DNA from: Sulfonitrofixus sp039714575
GTDB lineage: Bacteria; Campylobacterota; Campylobacteria; Campylobacterales; Sulfurimonadaceae
NCBI GenBank assembly: GCA_039714575.1
Contig: JBDLJE010000005.1
Coordinates: 1-61,936, forward strand
Direction: 5' to 3'
Length of the DNA: 61,936 nt
A model generated the notes under the pieces. That model was not told the DNA's origin, did no database searches, and saw only the letters and a program-made list of their open reading frames with translations. Shown here piece after piece: positions 6,748-15,706 of this stretch; positions within the stretch are counted from its first letter, which is position 1; every line of letters begins with the position of its first letter. A program made the position numbers and the translations under genes.

Positions 6748-8898
6748 ATGGATCAGGTCGATATAGCCGCTATCCAAGGTATATCAAATGTTGAGGACGC
6801 CATTGCATTTTTACATGAGGCAATAGCCCCTACCGAAAGAATAGATGACGCATTGGCTTTTTCGACTGAAGCCCATGTCGGTCAGTTTAGAAGAAGCGGT
6901 GAACCGTACATCATCCACCCCATCTTAGTCGCCTCTATCGTCGCCAAGATCACCGGAGATGAATCCATGGTCATGGCGGCTCTGCTGCATGACGTTGTGG
7001 AAGACACCCCGGTCACTATAGAAGAGGTGCAGCAGCGTTACGGTGATGATGTGGCGCACCTTGTCGGCGGTCTGACCAAGATCGACTCGCTTCGCGATGC
7101 CAACCTTGTCTCATCTGCGTCAGATGAAAAACTGATCGTTTCGGCACTTTCGTTTCGTAAAATGCTTTTAGCGTCTATCGAAGATGTTCGCGTTCTTGTT
7201 GTCAAACTCTGTGACCGTCTTCATAACATGCTGACCCTCGATGCACTTAAACCACATAAACAAGAGCGCATTGCGGAGGAGACTCTGGTCGTTTACGCTC
7301 CTGTTGCACACCGCTTGGGTATCTCATCTCTCAAAAACCTCCTGGAAGATCTGAGTTTCAAATATGTCTTTCCTCATGAAGAACAGGAGATCGAAACGTA
7401 TCTGAGTGAGAATTATCATGCCATCGAGTTGAAACTCAACGCCTTTCAGCAGGAGGTGACCAAACTCATCTTGCAAAACGGCTTTATGAAAGAGGACTTT
7501 CAGATCAAAAGCCGGGTCAAACACCACTACTCGATCTACCTGAAACTGCAGCGAAAGGGGATCGGGATCGATGAGATCCTGGATCTTCTTGCTGTCCGTA
7601 TTATGGTAAAGAACCCGGTTGACTGTTACAAGATACTGGGCTTGGTGCATCTACATTTTCAACCGCTCTCCTCGCGCTTTAAAGACTACATCGCGATCGC
7701 AAAAGAGAATGGGTATCAGACCATCCACACGACTATTTTTCACCAAAGCTCTATTCTGGAAGTACAGGTACGGACCTTTGAGATGAACCGTACAGCGGAA
7801 CTTGGGGTCGCTGCACACTGGAAATATAAAAGCGGCGGCAACAGCATCAACCTCGACTGGCTCAACAACCTTCAATACCAAGATGAGTCAGCCGAAGACT
7901 TTTACGAGATGATAAAGAACGATCTCTATTCAGAAGATATTACGGTCTTCTCACCGAAGGGGAAACCGTATACACTGCCTCGAGGCGCGGTTGCTCTTGA
8001 CTTTGCCTACGCGATACACTCGGAGATCGGCGATAGTGCAGAGTACTGTCTGATCAACAAAGAGCGTGGTTCTCTGCTGAGCGAACTGCAAAACGGCGAC
8101 ATCGTCAATATCCTTACAGCAGAAGAGAAGATCACACGTTGTTCATGGCTTGACGCGGTCAAGACAAGCCGTGCCAAGAACAACATACGCACTAACTGTA
8201 ACCAGCGTATCCGCGCGATAGACAGCCAAAGCGGTCTGATGATCCTGGTCGGTATTCTTGAGCTTAAGGTCTCACGTCTTAAAGAGTGGTGTCATGAAAA
8301 CGGTAATATCGACAATCGTATCCGTTTGGCGCGTGACATTGACTACCTTAAAGAGATCGTCAACCTCTACCTTCATGATATTCAGGCGAGAGGGCGGTTT
8401 ACCCGCTTTTTGACCTCGCACCGTTTTAAGCTCAAAGAGTACCATTTCGGCTCGCTTGAGATCTTCTCGAACCAGACCGTCTCGGATGTGGTCTTTGACT
8501 ACTGTTGTCACCCCAAAACAGGCGATGAGATCGTTGCGTTTAAACAGGACTCAAAGGCGCATGTACACCACAAGATGTGTAAACATGCTGCCAAGATGAT
8601 GGACGAAGAGACTAAGATGCTGTTTGTCCGCTGGCGTAAAGAGCGTATCTTTAACTACCACATGATCGTCAGTATGTATAACGCCAAGGGCGCATTGGCC
8701 GGTTTCCTGACCTATCTTGCCAAATTAAATATAGAGATCAACAGTATTGAACTGGGTAAAGAGAAAGAGGAACATATTCGTTATTGTGAGCTTGAATTCC
8801 AGTCCCCGGAAGGCGATCTTAACCGTCTACGCGCTAAAATAGAGCAAAAGATTAAAGTCATACAATTTTTCCGCACAGATGATGCGTACCGTAATTAG
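6748..8898 (+). CDS. spoT: Bifunctional (p)ppGpp synthetase/hydrolase
   Basis: This 716-residue Rel/SpoT protein makes and degrades the alarmone (p)ppGpp. The HD hydrolase domain is intact (H43, HD at 81-82, followed by VVED). The synthetase domain (about 230-350) has the G-loop-type segment RFKDYIAIAKENGYQTIHT. A TGS domain (about 390-450) and a C-terminal ACT domain (about 640-716) follow. Both catalytic halves look functional, as expected for the single Rel of this phylum. I chose the ATG at 6748 because AAGGA lies six bases before it; the frame opens 18 bases earlier but without a binding site. tyrS follows after 18 bases. Confidence 0.95.
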   Translation: MDQVDIAAIQGISNVEDAIAFLHEAIAPTERIDDALAFSTEAHVGQFRRSGEPYIIHPILVASIVAKITGDESMVMAALLHDVVEDTPVTIEEVQQRYGDDVAHLVGGLTKIDSLRDANLVSSASDEKLIVSALSFRKMLLASIEDVRVLVVKLCDRLHNMLTLDALKPHKQERIAEETLVVYAPVAHRLGISSLKNLLEDLSFKYVFPHEEQEIETYLSENYHAIELKLNAFQQEVTKLILQNGFMKEDFQIKSRVKHHYSIYLKLQRKGIGIDEILDLLAVRIMVKNPVDCYKILGLVHLHFQPLSSRFKDYIAIAKENGYQTIHTTIFHQSSILEVQVRTFEMNRTAELGVAAHWKYKSGGNSINLDWLNNLQYQDESAEDFYEMIKNDLYSEDITVFSPKGKPYTLPRGAVALDFAYAIHSEIGDSAEYCLINKERGSLLSELQNGDIVNILTAEEKITRCSWLDAVKTSRAKNNIRTNCNQRIRAIDSQSGLMILVGILELKVSRLKEWCHENGNIDNRIRLARDIDYLKEIVNLYLHDIQARGRFTRFLTSHRFKLKEYHFGSLEIFSNQTVSDVVFDYCCHPKTGDEIVAFKQDSKAHVHHKMCKHAAKMMDEETKMLFVRWRKERIFNYHMIVSMYNAKGALAGFLTYLAKLNIEINSIELGKEKEEHIRYCELEFQSPEGDLNRLRAKIEQKIKVIQFFRTDDAYRN

Positions 8899-8916
8899 AG
8901 ACGATATAGGACAGAG

Positions 8917-10116
8917 ATGATTCAAGAAGCACTACAAGAGATCCAGCGCGGCAGCGCTGAGATCATTGATAATGAGCGTATAGAGAAACTTTTAAAAGCG
9001 TATTATGATGAAGGAAAGACATACACTGTTAAAGCAGGTTTTGACCCTACTGCGCCGGACCTCCACTTAGGTCACACCGTTTTGCTGCACAAACTGGCGA
9101 CCTTTCAAAAGTATGGGGCCCGTATTCAATTTCTTATCGGTGACTTTACGGCGCAGATCGGCGACCCGACCGGCAAAAGTGAAACACGTAAAAAACTGCT
9201 GCCGGCTGACATCGCTAAAAATGCCGAGTCATATAAAGAGCAGGTCTTCAAAATCCTGGACCCTGAGAAGACAGAAGTGGTCTTTAACTCTGAATGGATC
9301 AACCCGCTTGGTGCAAGCGGTATGTTAGAGCTGACGACGACCTTCAATGTTGCCCGTATGCTTGAACGCGACGATTTTGAGAAACGCTACAAAGGCGGTG
9401 TTTCGATCTCTATCAGTGAGTTCATCTACCCGCTTCTGCAAGGCTACGACAGCGTACATCTTCAAAGCGACATCGAGATAGGCGGAACGGACCAGAAGTT
9501 CAACCTTCTGATGGGACGTCATCTGCAGCGTGCCTATGAGATCGGAAAAGAGCAGTCTGTCTTGATGATGCCGATCCTTGAAGGTCTTGACGGGGTTCAG
9601 AAGATGAGTAAAAGTCTCGGCAATTACATCGGTGTCGAAGATGCGCCAAACGACATGTTCGGAAAAATACTCAGCATCTCTGACGAGTTGATGTGGCGTT
9701 ACTATGAGCTTTTAAGTGCTAAAAGCCTCAAAGAGATCGAAGCGATAAAAGCGGGGGTGGCCGATGGTTCACTGCACCCTAAAAAGGTCAAAGAGTCTCT
9801 TGCCCAGGAGATCACGGTTCGTTTTCATTCTCAAGAGGCGGCAGAGGCCGCAAAAGCTGAGTTCGACAAGGTCCATGCAAAGAGCCAGATACCGACCGAT
9901 ATGGATGAATTTGAACTTGAAGGGCCGATCTGGATCGCTAAAGCTTTACAAGAATGCAAGATTGAACCGTCAACTTCGCAAGCACGACGTGATATTAAGC
10001 AAGGTGCTGTTAAAATTGACCAAGTAAAAGTATCAGATGAACAGTTACAACTAGAAAGTGGGGAATACGTGCTGCAAGTTGGTAAACGTAAATTTGCTCG
10101 AGTAAAGGTAAGATAA
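8917..10116 (+). CDS. tyrS: Tyrosyl-tRNA synthetase
   Basis: This 399-residue class I synthetase charges tRNA-Tyr. It has the HIGH-type motif HLGH at residues 50-53, the tyrosine-binding segment GGTDQKFNLLMGR, and KMSKS at about 229-233. A C-terminal S4 RNA-binding domain (about 335-399) is present. It lies in the rel operon and overlaps the next gene by one base (TAATG). Confidence 0.97.
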   Translation: MIQEALQEIQRGSAEIIDNERIEKLLKAYYDEGKTYTVKAGFDPTAPDLHLGHTVLLHKLATFQKYGARIQFLIGDFTAQIGDPTGKSETRKKLLPADIAKNAESYKEQVFKILDPEKTEVVFNSEWINPLGASGMLELTTTFNVARMLERDDFEKRYKGGVSISISEFIYPLLQGYDSVHLQSDIEIGGTDQKFNLLMGRHLQRAYEIGKEQSVLMMPILEGLDGVQKMSKSLGNYIGVEDAPNDMFGKILSISDELMWRYYELLSAKSLKEIEAIKAGVADGSLHPKKVKESLAQEITVRFHSQEAAEAAKAEFDKVHAKSQIPTDMDEFELEGPIWIAKALQECKIEPSTSQARRDIKQGAVKIDQVKVSDEQLQLESGEYVLQVGKRKFARVKVR

Positions 10117-11207
10117 TGGCATTGGCACCATTGAAAATTGGAAAATATACTATTGAAAAGCCTATCGTTCAAGGCGGTATGGGTGTTGGTATCAGCTGGG
10201 ATCAACTGGCAGGAAATGTTTCAAAAGAGGGTGGTCTAGGTATTGTCTCATGTGTTGGAACAGGATATTATAACAACAAAGAATTTGCACATAAGCTTGT
10301 ATCTGACCGCCCTTTGAGCGAGACGAACTTCTACTCCAGAGACGGCTTGCAGGCTATCTATGACAACGCTCGCAAGATCTGCGGTGACAAACCTCTTGGT
10401 GTGAACATCCTTTACGCTATCAACGATTACGGTCGTGTTGTACGCGATGCTTGTGAGATCGGTTTTGACATCATTATCACGGGTGCGGGTCTGCCGACCA
10501 ATATGCCGGAGTTCACAGAGGGTTATCCGGACGTTGCCCTTGTGCCGATCGTCTCTTCACCCAAGGCGCTTAAGATCATCGCTAAACGCTGGCAAAAACG
10601 TTATGACCGTCTTCCCGACGCAGTTGTGCTTGAGGGGCCAAAAAGCGGTGGTCACCAAGGCTTTACCTACGAGCAGTGTAAATTGGAAGAGAACCAGCTT
10701 GAAAACTTGGTTGAACCGGTTGTTGCCGAAGCTAAAGCGTGGGGCGGGATACCTGTTATTGCTGCGGGCGGCGTCTGGGACAAAAACGACATTGACCAGA
10801 TGATGGGCCTCGGTGCATCGGGTGTTCAGATGGGAACACGTTTTATCGGTACACATGAGTGTGATGCCCATGCCAACTTTAAAGAGGTTCTTCTTAATGC
10901 TAAAAAAGAGGATATCGAGCTGATGGGTTCTCCGGTCGGCTACCCAGCCCAGGGTGTACGTACAAACCTGACAGGCCTTATTGAGACACGTACCGGTCCG
11001 GAGATCAAATGTATCTCTAACTGTGTTGCACCGTGTAATCGCGGTGTTGAAGCGAAAGAGGTCGGTTTCTGTATCGCAGACCGCCTGAGCGATGCTTATG
11101 AAGGTAACACCGAGTTCGGGCTTTTCTTCTCGGGTACAAACGGTTACCGACTTAATGAACTTATCTCCGTTCATGAACTAATGGTAAAACTGACAGAAGG
11201 CGAATAA
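10116..11207 (+). CDS. NAD(P)H-dependent flavin oxidoreductase (nitronate monooxygenase family)
   Basis: This 363-residue FMN TIM-barrel protein belongs to the 2-nitropropane dioxygenase/nitronate monooxygenase family. Motifs are IVQGGMGVGIS at the N-terminus, GPKSGGHQG in the middle, IAAGGVWD and LGASGVQMGTRFIGT in the phosphate-binding part. The C-terminal part has a compact cysteine set, CISNCVAPC plus a later FC, that could bind metal. The true substrate of such proteins is often unknown, and FabK-like enoyl-ACP reductases are related. It overlaps tyrS by one base and is followed after six bases by the amidase gene. Confidence 0.85.
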   Translation: MALAPLKIGKYTIEKPIVQGGMGVGISWDQLAGNVSKEGGLGIVSCVGTGYYNNKEFAHKLVSDRPLSETNFYSRDGLQAIYDNARKICGDKPLGVNILYAINDYGRVVRDACEIGFDIIITGAGLPTNMPEFTEGYPDVALVPIVSSPKALKIIAKRWQKRYDRLPDAVVLEGPKSGGHQGFTYEQCKLEENQLENLVEPVVAEAKAWGGIPVIAAGGVWDKNDIDQMMGLGASGVQMGTRFIGTHECDAHANFKEVLLNAKKEDIELMGSPVGYPAQGVRTNLTGLIETRTGPEIKCISNCVAPCNRGVEAKEVGFCIADRLSDAYEGNTEFGLFFSGTNGYRLNELISVHELMVKLTEGE

Positions 11208-11213
11208 CGCATA

Positions 11214-12644
11214 ATGCTGCGTCTCTTTACCGCTCTTCTTTTTATGTCAACCCTTCTTTTTGCCGCATCGGTAAAACAAGAGCTTGACAATGCTAAAAAA
11301 AACCTCTACTCCTCTTCTAAAGAGAACCAATTCAAAGCCTACGACACCTATAAAAGACACTATATCAAAGCTTTGATCAGCGGTGATGTCAAAACACAAA
11401 AACGCTGTTTGGACGGTATCTGTATCGCCGGTAAAAAACTGCGTATCGATGTCAGTGACTATAAGAAAAAACGTACTAAACTAGAGTCAAAACAAGCATC
11501 GCAGCAGAGCTTGAACTATGCGAACCAAAAACCTTCTAAACGAAAAACTGAAAAGATCAAATCGGTCAAACCAGACAAAAACAAAAAGGTAAAGATCCGT
11601 TCCCGGCATGCATTCAGCGGCTTTAGCTGGGAAGGTAATGCACTGGTCTTAGACTTTGACTTTACGCTTAAATCCAGGGATGTCAACTACTTTAAACTTA
11701 GGCCCGAAGGCAAAAAAGGGTACCGCTATATCTTTGATGTCAATGCGATCGTCTATAAAAAACCGGTGATCAAACATAAAGAGCTTAAGCGCATTACGGT
11801 CTCCCAATACAAGCGTGACACCATCCGTATCGTCATAGAGAGTAAAAAAGAGCTCAAGCCGCGTTTTAGACTTGACGGAAGCTCTTTAGTTATTACCCTG
11901 GGTGTCTCAAAAGTCCGTGCTCCAATGGCAAAGCAGATGCCGCGTGTGACAAAGAAGAACAAGCTTATCATCATCGATCCGGGACACGGTGGACGGGACG
12001 GCGGCGCTGTCGGTTTTAAAAAGTACCTTGAAAAGACGATAGTGCTGCAGATATCGAACCGTTTAGCAAAACTTCTGCGTCAAGAGGGGTACAGGGTCAA
12101 GATGACACGTGACAGAGACAAAACACGCTCTCTGAAATGGCGTACCAAGTTTACCCGTAAGAACAAACCTGACCTGTTCCTCTCGATCCATGCCAATGCC
12201 GTCCCGAAGAAAAATGCCTATAAGGCTCGCGGTGTCGAGATCTATTATCTGGACCCTAAAAAAGGTTCAAAGCGTTCAAGCCGACTTGAACGCAAAGAGA
12301 ATGCCGCTGACTATAATGCGATGGACAGCAGTATCAGTAAACTCTTCAGTGCGACACAGAGCCGTGCGAAAGTGCTGGAGTCCAACTTCCTGGCGATAGA
12401 CCTGGGGCAAAACGTGGTGAGCCGTCTAAGAAGTAAAAAATATAAGACGAAAGATGCAAAAGTCGCAGGGGGTAACTTCTGGGTACTGGTCGGCGCAACG
12501 TCCGCCGCCGCTCTGATAGAAGTGGGTTTTGTTACACACTCCAAAGAGGTTAAGCTGCTTGCAGACAAACGCTATCAGCAGGTATTTGCCGAAGGTCTGG
12601 CAGATGGGGTCGATCAGTACTTTATGAACAAAGAGAGGCGTTAG
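11214..12644 (+). CDS. amiC: N-acetylmuramoyl-L-alanine amidase (AmiC type) with AMIN domain
   Basis: This 476-residue periplasmic zinc amidase cleaves stem peptides from peptidoglycan for daughter-cell separation. It has a signal peptide (about 1-18), a Lys-rich linker, an AMIN localisation domain (about 125-235) and an Amidase_3 domain (about 250-470). Zinc ligands are visible: H258 in DPGHGG, E in YLEKTIVLQ, H in FLSIHANA, and the catalytic Glu in ALIEVGF. It is the last gene of the rel operon. EnvC-type activators control such amidases in other bacteria, and a candidate lies at 51208. Confidence 0.93.
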   Translation: MLRLFTALLFMSTLLFAASVKQELDNAKKNLYSSSKENQFKAYDTYKRHYIKALISGDVKTQKRCLDGICIAGKKLRIDVSDYKKKRTKLESKQASQQSLNYANQKPSKRKTEKIKSVKPDKNKKVKIRSRHAFSGFSWEGNALVLDFDFTLKSRDVNYFKLRPEGKKGYRYIFDVNAIVYKKPVIKHKELKRITVSQYKRDTIRIVIESKKELKPRFRLDGSSLVITLGVSKVRAPMAKQMPRVTKKNKLIIIDPGHGGRDGGAVGFKKYLEKTIVLQISNRLAKLLRQEGYRVKMTRDRDKTRSLKWRTKFTRKNKPDLFLSIHANAVPKKNAYKARGVEIYYLDPKKGSKRSSRLERKENAADYNAMDSSISKLFSATQSRAKVLESNFLAIDLGQNVVSRLRSKKYKTKDAKVAGGNFWVLVGATSAAALIEVGFVTHSKEVKLLADKRYQQVFAEGLADGVDQYFMNKERR

Positions 12645-12649
12645 CCTTT

Positions 12650-13288
12650 TTACTCAAAGAGAACGCGCAAGCCTTCGATGTTCTTGATCTCATACCCGTT
12701 GTCGCCTTTTTCAAGAAGGCCCAGGACAGAGAACTTTTTCAGTGTGCGTGAGAGTGTCTCCGGTGTCATATGCAGATCTTCCGCGATCTGATAGTTTTTC
12801 AGTTCATCTAAAACAGCTTCATTCTCATATAGGTATTTTGCAAGTCGGGCTGTGGTGTCCAGTACGATGTTGAGATCGATCACCTCTTCGAGGTTCTTGA
12901 CTTTTCTGGAGAGCGATTTGATAATGGTATAGGCAACACCCGGTTTTTCCATAAAACGTTCTTTGAAGCGTTTAAAGTCGATCATGATCACTGTTCCGTC
13001 AGTTTCAAAAGAGGCTGATGCGGGAAAAGGGATCTCCTCAAAAATGGCCATTTCGGCTATGAGGGATGTCGCCCGAAAGCGGTGCATGATGACTTCATTG
13101 TTTTTAAGATCGGTCTTATAGATCTTGACAACGCCCTCTGTCAACAAGATCAGTGAGTCTGAAAGCTCTTTTTCATAAAAAAGGATGCTCCCTTTTGTAT
13201 AAGAGACTTTTTTAGAGATGCCTTCAAGTTCTTTGAGATCTTTACTATTTAGGTTTTCAAAAAAATAGCACTCTTTGAGGTTTAGCAT
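12650..13288 (-). CDS. Crp/Fnr-family transcriptional regulator without Fe-S cysteines
   Basis: This 212-residue protein has a cyclic-nucleotide-binding-type beta-roll (about 10-120), a dimer helix and a C-terminal winged helix-turn-helix. The recognition helix MTPETLSRTLKKF carries the E-x-x-S-R pattern that reads TTGA half-sites in Fnr-like proteins. It has only one cysteine (C7), so it cannot hold the Fnr 4Fe-4S cluster; a Dnr/NnrR-like heme or NO sensor is a reasonable guess. It is convergent with the amidase gene (5-base gap) and divergent from the DUF2249 gene, with a perfect FNR-type box between them. Confidence 0.88.
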   Translation of the reverse strand: MLNLKECYFFENLNSKDLKELEGISKKVSYTKGSILFYEKELSDSLILLTEGVVKIYKTDLKNNEVIMHRFRATSLIAEMAIFEEIPFPASASFETDGTVIMIDFKRFKERFMEKPGVAYTIIKSLSRKVKNLEEVIDLNIVLDTTARLAKYLYENEAVLDELKNYQIAEDLHMTPETLSRTLKKFSVLGLLEKGDNGYEIKNIEGLRVLFE

Positions 13289-13355
13289 GGCTTCTCTCTT
13301 TGAGCCCCCTATTTAATCGACAGGGCGATAGCGGTACTCTTTAATTTAAAGCTCT

Positions 13356-13361
13356 ATTATA
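13356..13361 (-). promoter_or_regulatory. -10 box for the Crp/Fnr gene
   Basis: TATAAT is present on the minus strand about 68 bases upstream of the start at 13288. The FNR-type box at 13391-13404 lies about 48 bases upstream of the predicted transcription start, so autoregulation is possible. Confidence 0.5.
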
Positions 13362-13390
13362 CCATGCTTGTCTCAAAACAACAGTGCATA

Positions 13391-13404
13391 TTGACTTATG
13401 TCAA
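13391..13404. promoter_or_regulatory. Perfect FNR/DNR-type operator
   Basis: TTGAC-TTAT-GTCAA is a perfect palindrome with the N4 spacing of Fnr/Dnr sites (consensus TTGAT-N4-ATCAA). Its centre (13397.5) is about 41.5 bases upstream of a predicted start near 13439, given a TACACT -10 at 13427-13432. That is the class II activation distance for the plus-strand gene at 13453. The flanking AGTGCA/TGCACT extends the symmetry with a 2-base slip. Confidence 0.7.
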
Positions 13405-13452
13405 TGCACTATCTTCTCTAAATCAGTACACTTTTGCAATAAAGGGAATCTT

Positions 13453-13797
13453 ATGAACAATTTACCACAAGATGCTACAAAGCTGCCTGTAGAAGGGAGT
13501 ACTGTTGACTTCTATACCTACATGCAAGAGAATACGACCTATTACCAGTTTGACACTTCTATGACAGGTCCGCCCGAGCCGATGGTAAATGCGATGACGG
13601 GACTGAAGCTGATCGACAGTGCCGATAAAAAGCTGGTAATGATCAACCACAAATCACCCGGCGGGCTAATAGCGAAGATCGGTGAGAACTATAATATCGA
13701 AGAAGAAGCGTTGGAAAGGGGCTTGGTAAAACTTCTCTTTTCGTACAAGTCCGGTGCGAGTGAAGCGGCTGATCTGAGTGATAACAGCTGCCATTAA
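13453..13797 (+). CDS. DUF2249/TusA-like small protein
   Basis: This 114-residue soluble protein contains a segment (PPEPMVNAMTGLKLIDSADK, about residues 39-58) similar to the TusA/DUF2249 fold, in which a CPxP or PPxP turn starts the first helix. The TusA sulfur-carrier cysteine is replaced (PPEP), as in DUF2249 proteins, which often occur near NO and denitrification genes. Its start at 13453 follows AAAGGGAATCTT. The upstream FNR-type box suggests induction by low oxygen or NO. The family call is from motif memory. Confidence 0.6.
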   Translation: MNNLPQDATKLPVEGSTVDFYTYMQENTTYYQFDTSMTGPPEPMVNAMTGLKLIDSADKKLVMINHKSPGGLIAKIGENYNIEEEALERGLVKLLFSYKSGASEAADLSDNSCH

Positions 13798-14117
13798 AAG
13801 ACGAACAGTATATCGCGCGACTTTGCGCCCCCTTTTTTTTGATCACATCGCACCTCTATAAGATCATCCCTTTTTTGGTCTGGTTTGAGCGGTATGCACC
13901 GCTGGTCGGTAAACAGAAGGTACCGATGCTGCATGAGATGGTGCCGAAACGTCAGGCAGATGCACAGATGAACTTTACAGTCGGCGGGGTAAGTCTGGTA
14001 GGTCTTGCGCTGCTGCTGCAAAACGATGCGCTCTTTTACGGGGGAGTCTCAGCACTGATAGTGGGTGCAACGTATCTGCTCTATAGTGTCTATACGATGA
14101 TGCAATACGGAAAGTAA
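13785..14117 (+). pseudogene. C-terminal stump of a multi-helix membrane protein
   Basis: The frame is open from just after a TAA at 13782 to the TAA ending at 14117. It encodes a mid-protein-like sequence (KDEQYIARLCAPFFLITSHL) followed by two or three hydrophobic helices. It has no ATG; the only start with any support is a TTG at 13839, which lacks a binding site. The motif HLYKIIPFLVWFERYAPLVG resembles the C-terminus of heme-copper-oxidase-like membrane proteins found next to DUF2249/NnrS genes (from memory, unverified). I read it as a remnant, overlapping the end of the DUF2249 gene. A real 92-residue membrane protein from 13839 is the alternative. Confidence 0.45.
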
Positions 14118-14175
14118 GTGTTATGAGTCTGGTTACTGAAGGAGAGGCCTTGGCTAAAACAGGAATAGGCGGGAG

Positions 14176-15249
14176 CTAGTCCTCTTTATAGTCTAGTTTA
14201 CCTGCAATCGCCTCTTTGGCATGGATAAGGTTCTCGATCTGCATTTTGACCTTGTCATAACGGAACTGCTCTTTAAAGCCCTGGATACGTCCGCCCGCAG
14301 CGTTAGGGTGTCCTCCGCCGCCTGCCCACTCTTTTGAGATGTGGGCGACATTGACTTTGTTGTTGGCTCGAAGGCTCATGGTACCCCGGGTCGAGACATC
14401 GACAATAAAGTCATACTCAGGATAGGTGACCAAAAAGCCGTTACCGATGATAGAGGTGTTGCCGACACCGTATGAGAGAAACCCTTTGTACCCTTTGTAA
14501 TATATGGTCATGGTCTTCATCTTTGTACCGAGCAGTTTAACGATGAACTTTGTTGCCAGGTTGTCCAGTGTGTCATCAGCATCTTCGCGAAAAAAGTTCT
14601 TTTTGAGAGCGTGTATCTTTTCATCTAACACAACGTTGGCATTGTCGGCATGCACCATCTGTGCCGCCTCTTTAAGCAGAGCGACCTTATATTTACGATC
14701 TTCGTCACCAAAGACAACGCGGTTAAGTTCGCGTGTCTCTGTAACAAGTCGCATACAGACCTTGCCGTACTCAAAATTCTCCACCTGGTCTTGGTGCCAA
14801 AGATCAACGGCGTCAACAACGGCAACATACTTTTCCATCCACTCCGGTTCCTCAAGTTCAAAAAACTCTTTGGCATATTCGTAAGTAAGTTTTGTGGCAC
14901 ATTTTTCAGTATCTAAAAAGTACCAGTGATGCTTATTGGCACACTCTTGACCGCTGCCGTGATGGTCGCGAAGAGTGATCTCGATCTTTTTGCCTCTTTC
15001 ATTAAGTCTGTCGACCTCTCTGTTGAGCCACTTAGCCTCATCAGCAGTCAGATTAAGGTCGGTAATAAAGACAACTGACGGTGCATCACTCTTTTTAAGA
15101 AGTTCAAGTATTTCATTAAGGCGTTCGATGACTTCAGCACCATAGTTGGCATTAAAGGAGTGGATCTTATAGGGTGTATACTCCATGATCAGCTGGCATG
15201 AGTAGCCGTCAAGATCGATGTGTGAAAGATGATAGATAGTAGGCTTCAT
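14176..15249 (-). CDS. DHH-family phosphoesterase (NrnA/NrnB-like oligoribonuclease)
   Basis: This 357-residue DHH/DHHA1 protein is probably a nanoRNase or pAp phosphatase. Motifs in order are LSHIDLDGYSCQ (metal-binding D's), FITDLNLTADEA, the signature RDHHGSG, VDAVDLWHQD, and the DHHA1 motif GGGGHPNAAGGRI near the C-terminus. Such proteins degrade short RNAs and nucleotides in bacteria lacking Orn. It is transcribed toward the membrane-protein remnant and is not in an obvious operon. Confidence 0.88.
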   Translation of the reverse strand: MKPTIYHLSHIDLDGYSCQLIMEYTPYKIHSFNANYGAEVIERLNEILELLKKSDAPSVVFITDLNLTADEAKWLNREVDRLNERGKKIEITLRDHHGSGQECANKHHWYFLDTEKCATKLTYEYAKEFFELEEPEWMEKYVAVVDAVDLWHQDQVENFEYGKVCMRLVTETRELNRVVFGDEDRKYKVALLKEAAQMVHADNANVVLDEKIHALKKNFFREDADDTLDNLATKFIVKLLGTKMKTMTIYYKGYKGFLSYGVGNTSIIGNGFLVTYPEYDFIVDVSTRGTMSLRANNKVNVAHISKEWAGGGGHPNAAGGRIQGFKEQFRYDKVKMQIENLIHAKEAIAGKLDYKED

Positions 15250-15292
15250 GAAGATCCTTTAAAATGATGATTATAACGTAAGAGAGGGTCTG

Positions 15293-15697
15293 TTATTTTT
15301 CCATGATATCAGCTAAGGTCAGCTGTTCAAGAAAGTTGTCGATCTTGCCTTGCAGACGGTTTAAAAATGGCCAGATAGAACAGGCAGATGCCTTTTCGGA
15401 GGGGCAGGTGCTGCTGCTTGTGGCGCAGTCAAAAACAGCCGGTGATTTCCCCTCTGCCGCGCTCATAATGGCATGTACGGTGATCTTGTTGCTATCTTGT
15501 GCCAAAGCAAATCCTCCGTGGGCACCTTTATATGAGTTAAGAATGCCTTTGCGGGCCATTGTCTGCAGTATCTTGGCCAAAAAGCTTTTTGAGATATCGA
15601 GTTCGCGTGAAAGGGTCTCAGCATCCATTGGCTTGTCGGCTTTTGCCAGGACAATAAGTGATAAAAGAGCGTATTCGCTTGCGCGGGTCATTAACAT
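15293..15697 (-). CDS. Rrf2-family regulator with IscR/NsrR-type cysteines
   Basis: This 134-residue winged-helix regulator has the Rrf2 N-terminus (RASEYALLSLIVLA) and the wing KGAHGGFALA. Three cysteines (C91, C98, C106) sit where IscR and NsrR bind their Fe-S cluster, so it should sense iron-sulfur status, NO or redox. The start may be the ATG at 15697 or the second ATG at 15691. A palindrome covering its -10 box suggests that it represses itself. No isc/suf genes are nearby. Confidence 0.87.
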   Translation of the reverse strand: MLMTRASEYALLSLIVLAKADKPMDAETLSRELDISKSFLAKILQTMARKGILNSYKGAHGGFALAQDSNKITVHAIMSAAEGKSPAVFDCATSSSTCPSEKASACSIWPFLNRLQGKIDNFLEQLTLADIMEK

Positions 15698-15706
15698 GGC
15701 ATCTCA

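Noticed and set aside
10557..11174. 205-codon minus-strand frame opposite the flavin oxidoreductase
   Set aside because: Length alone is not evidence here; the plus-strand gene is certain and the mirror product resembles nothing.
14123..14179. 18-codon frame after the membrane-protein stump
   Set aside because: Too short, overlaps the end of the DHH gene and has no further support.
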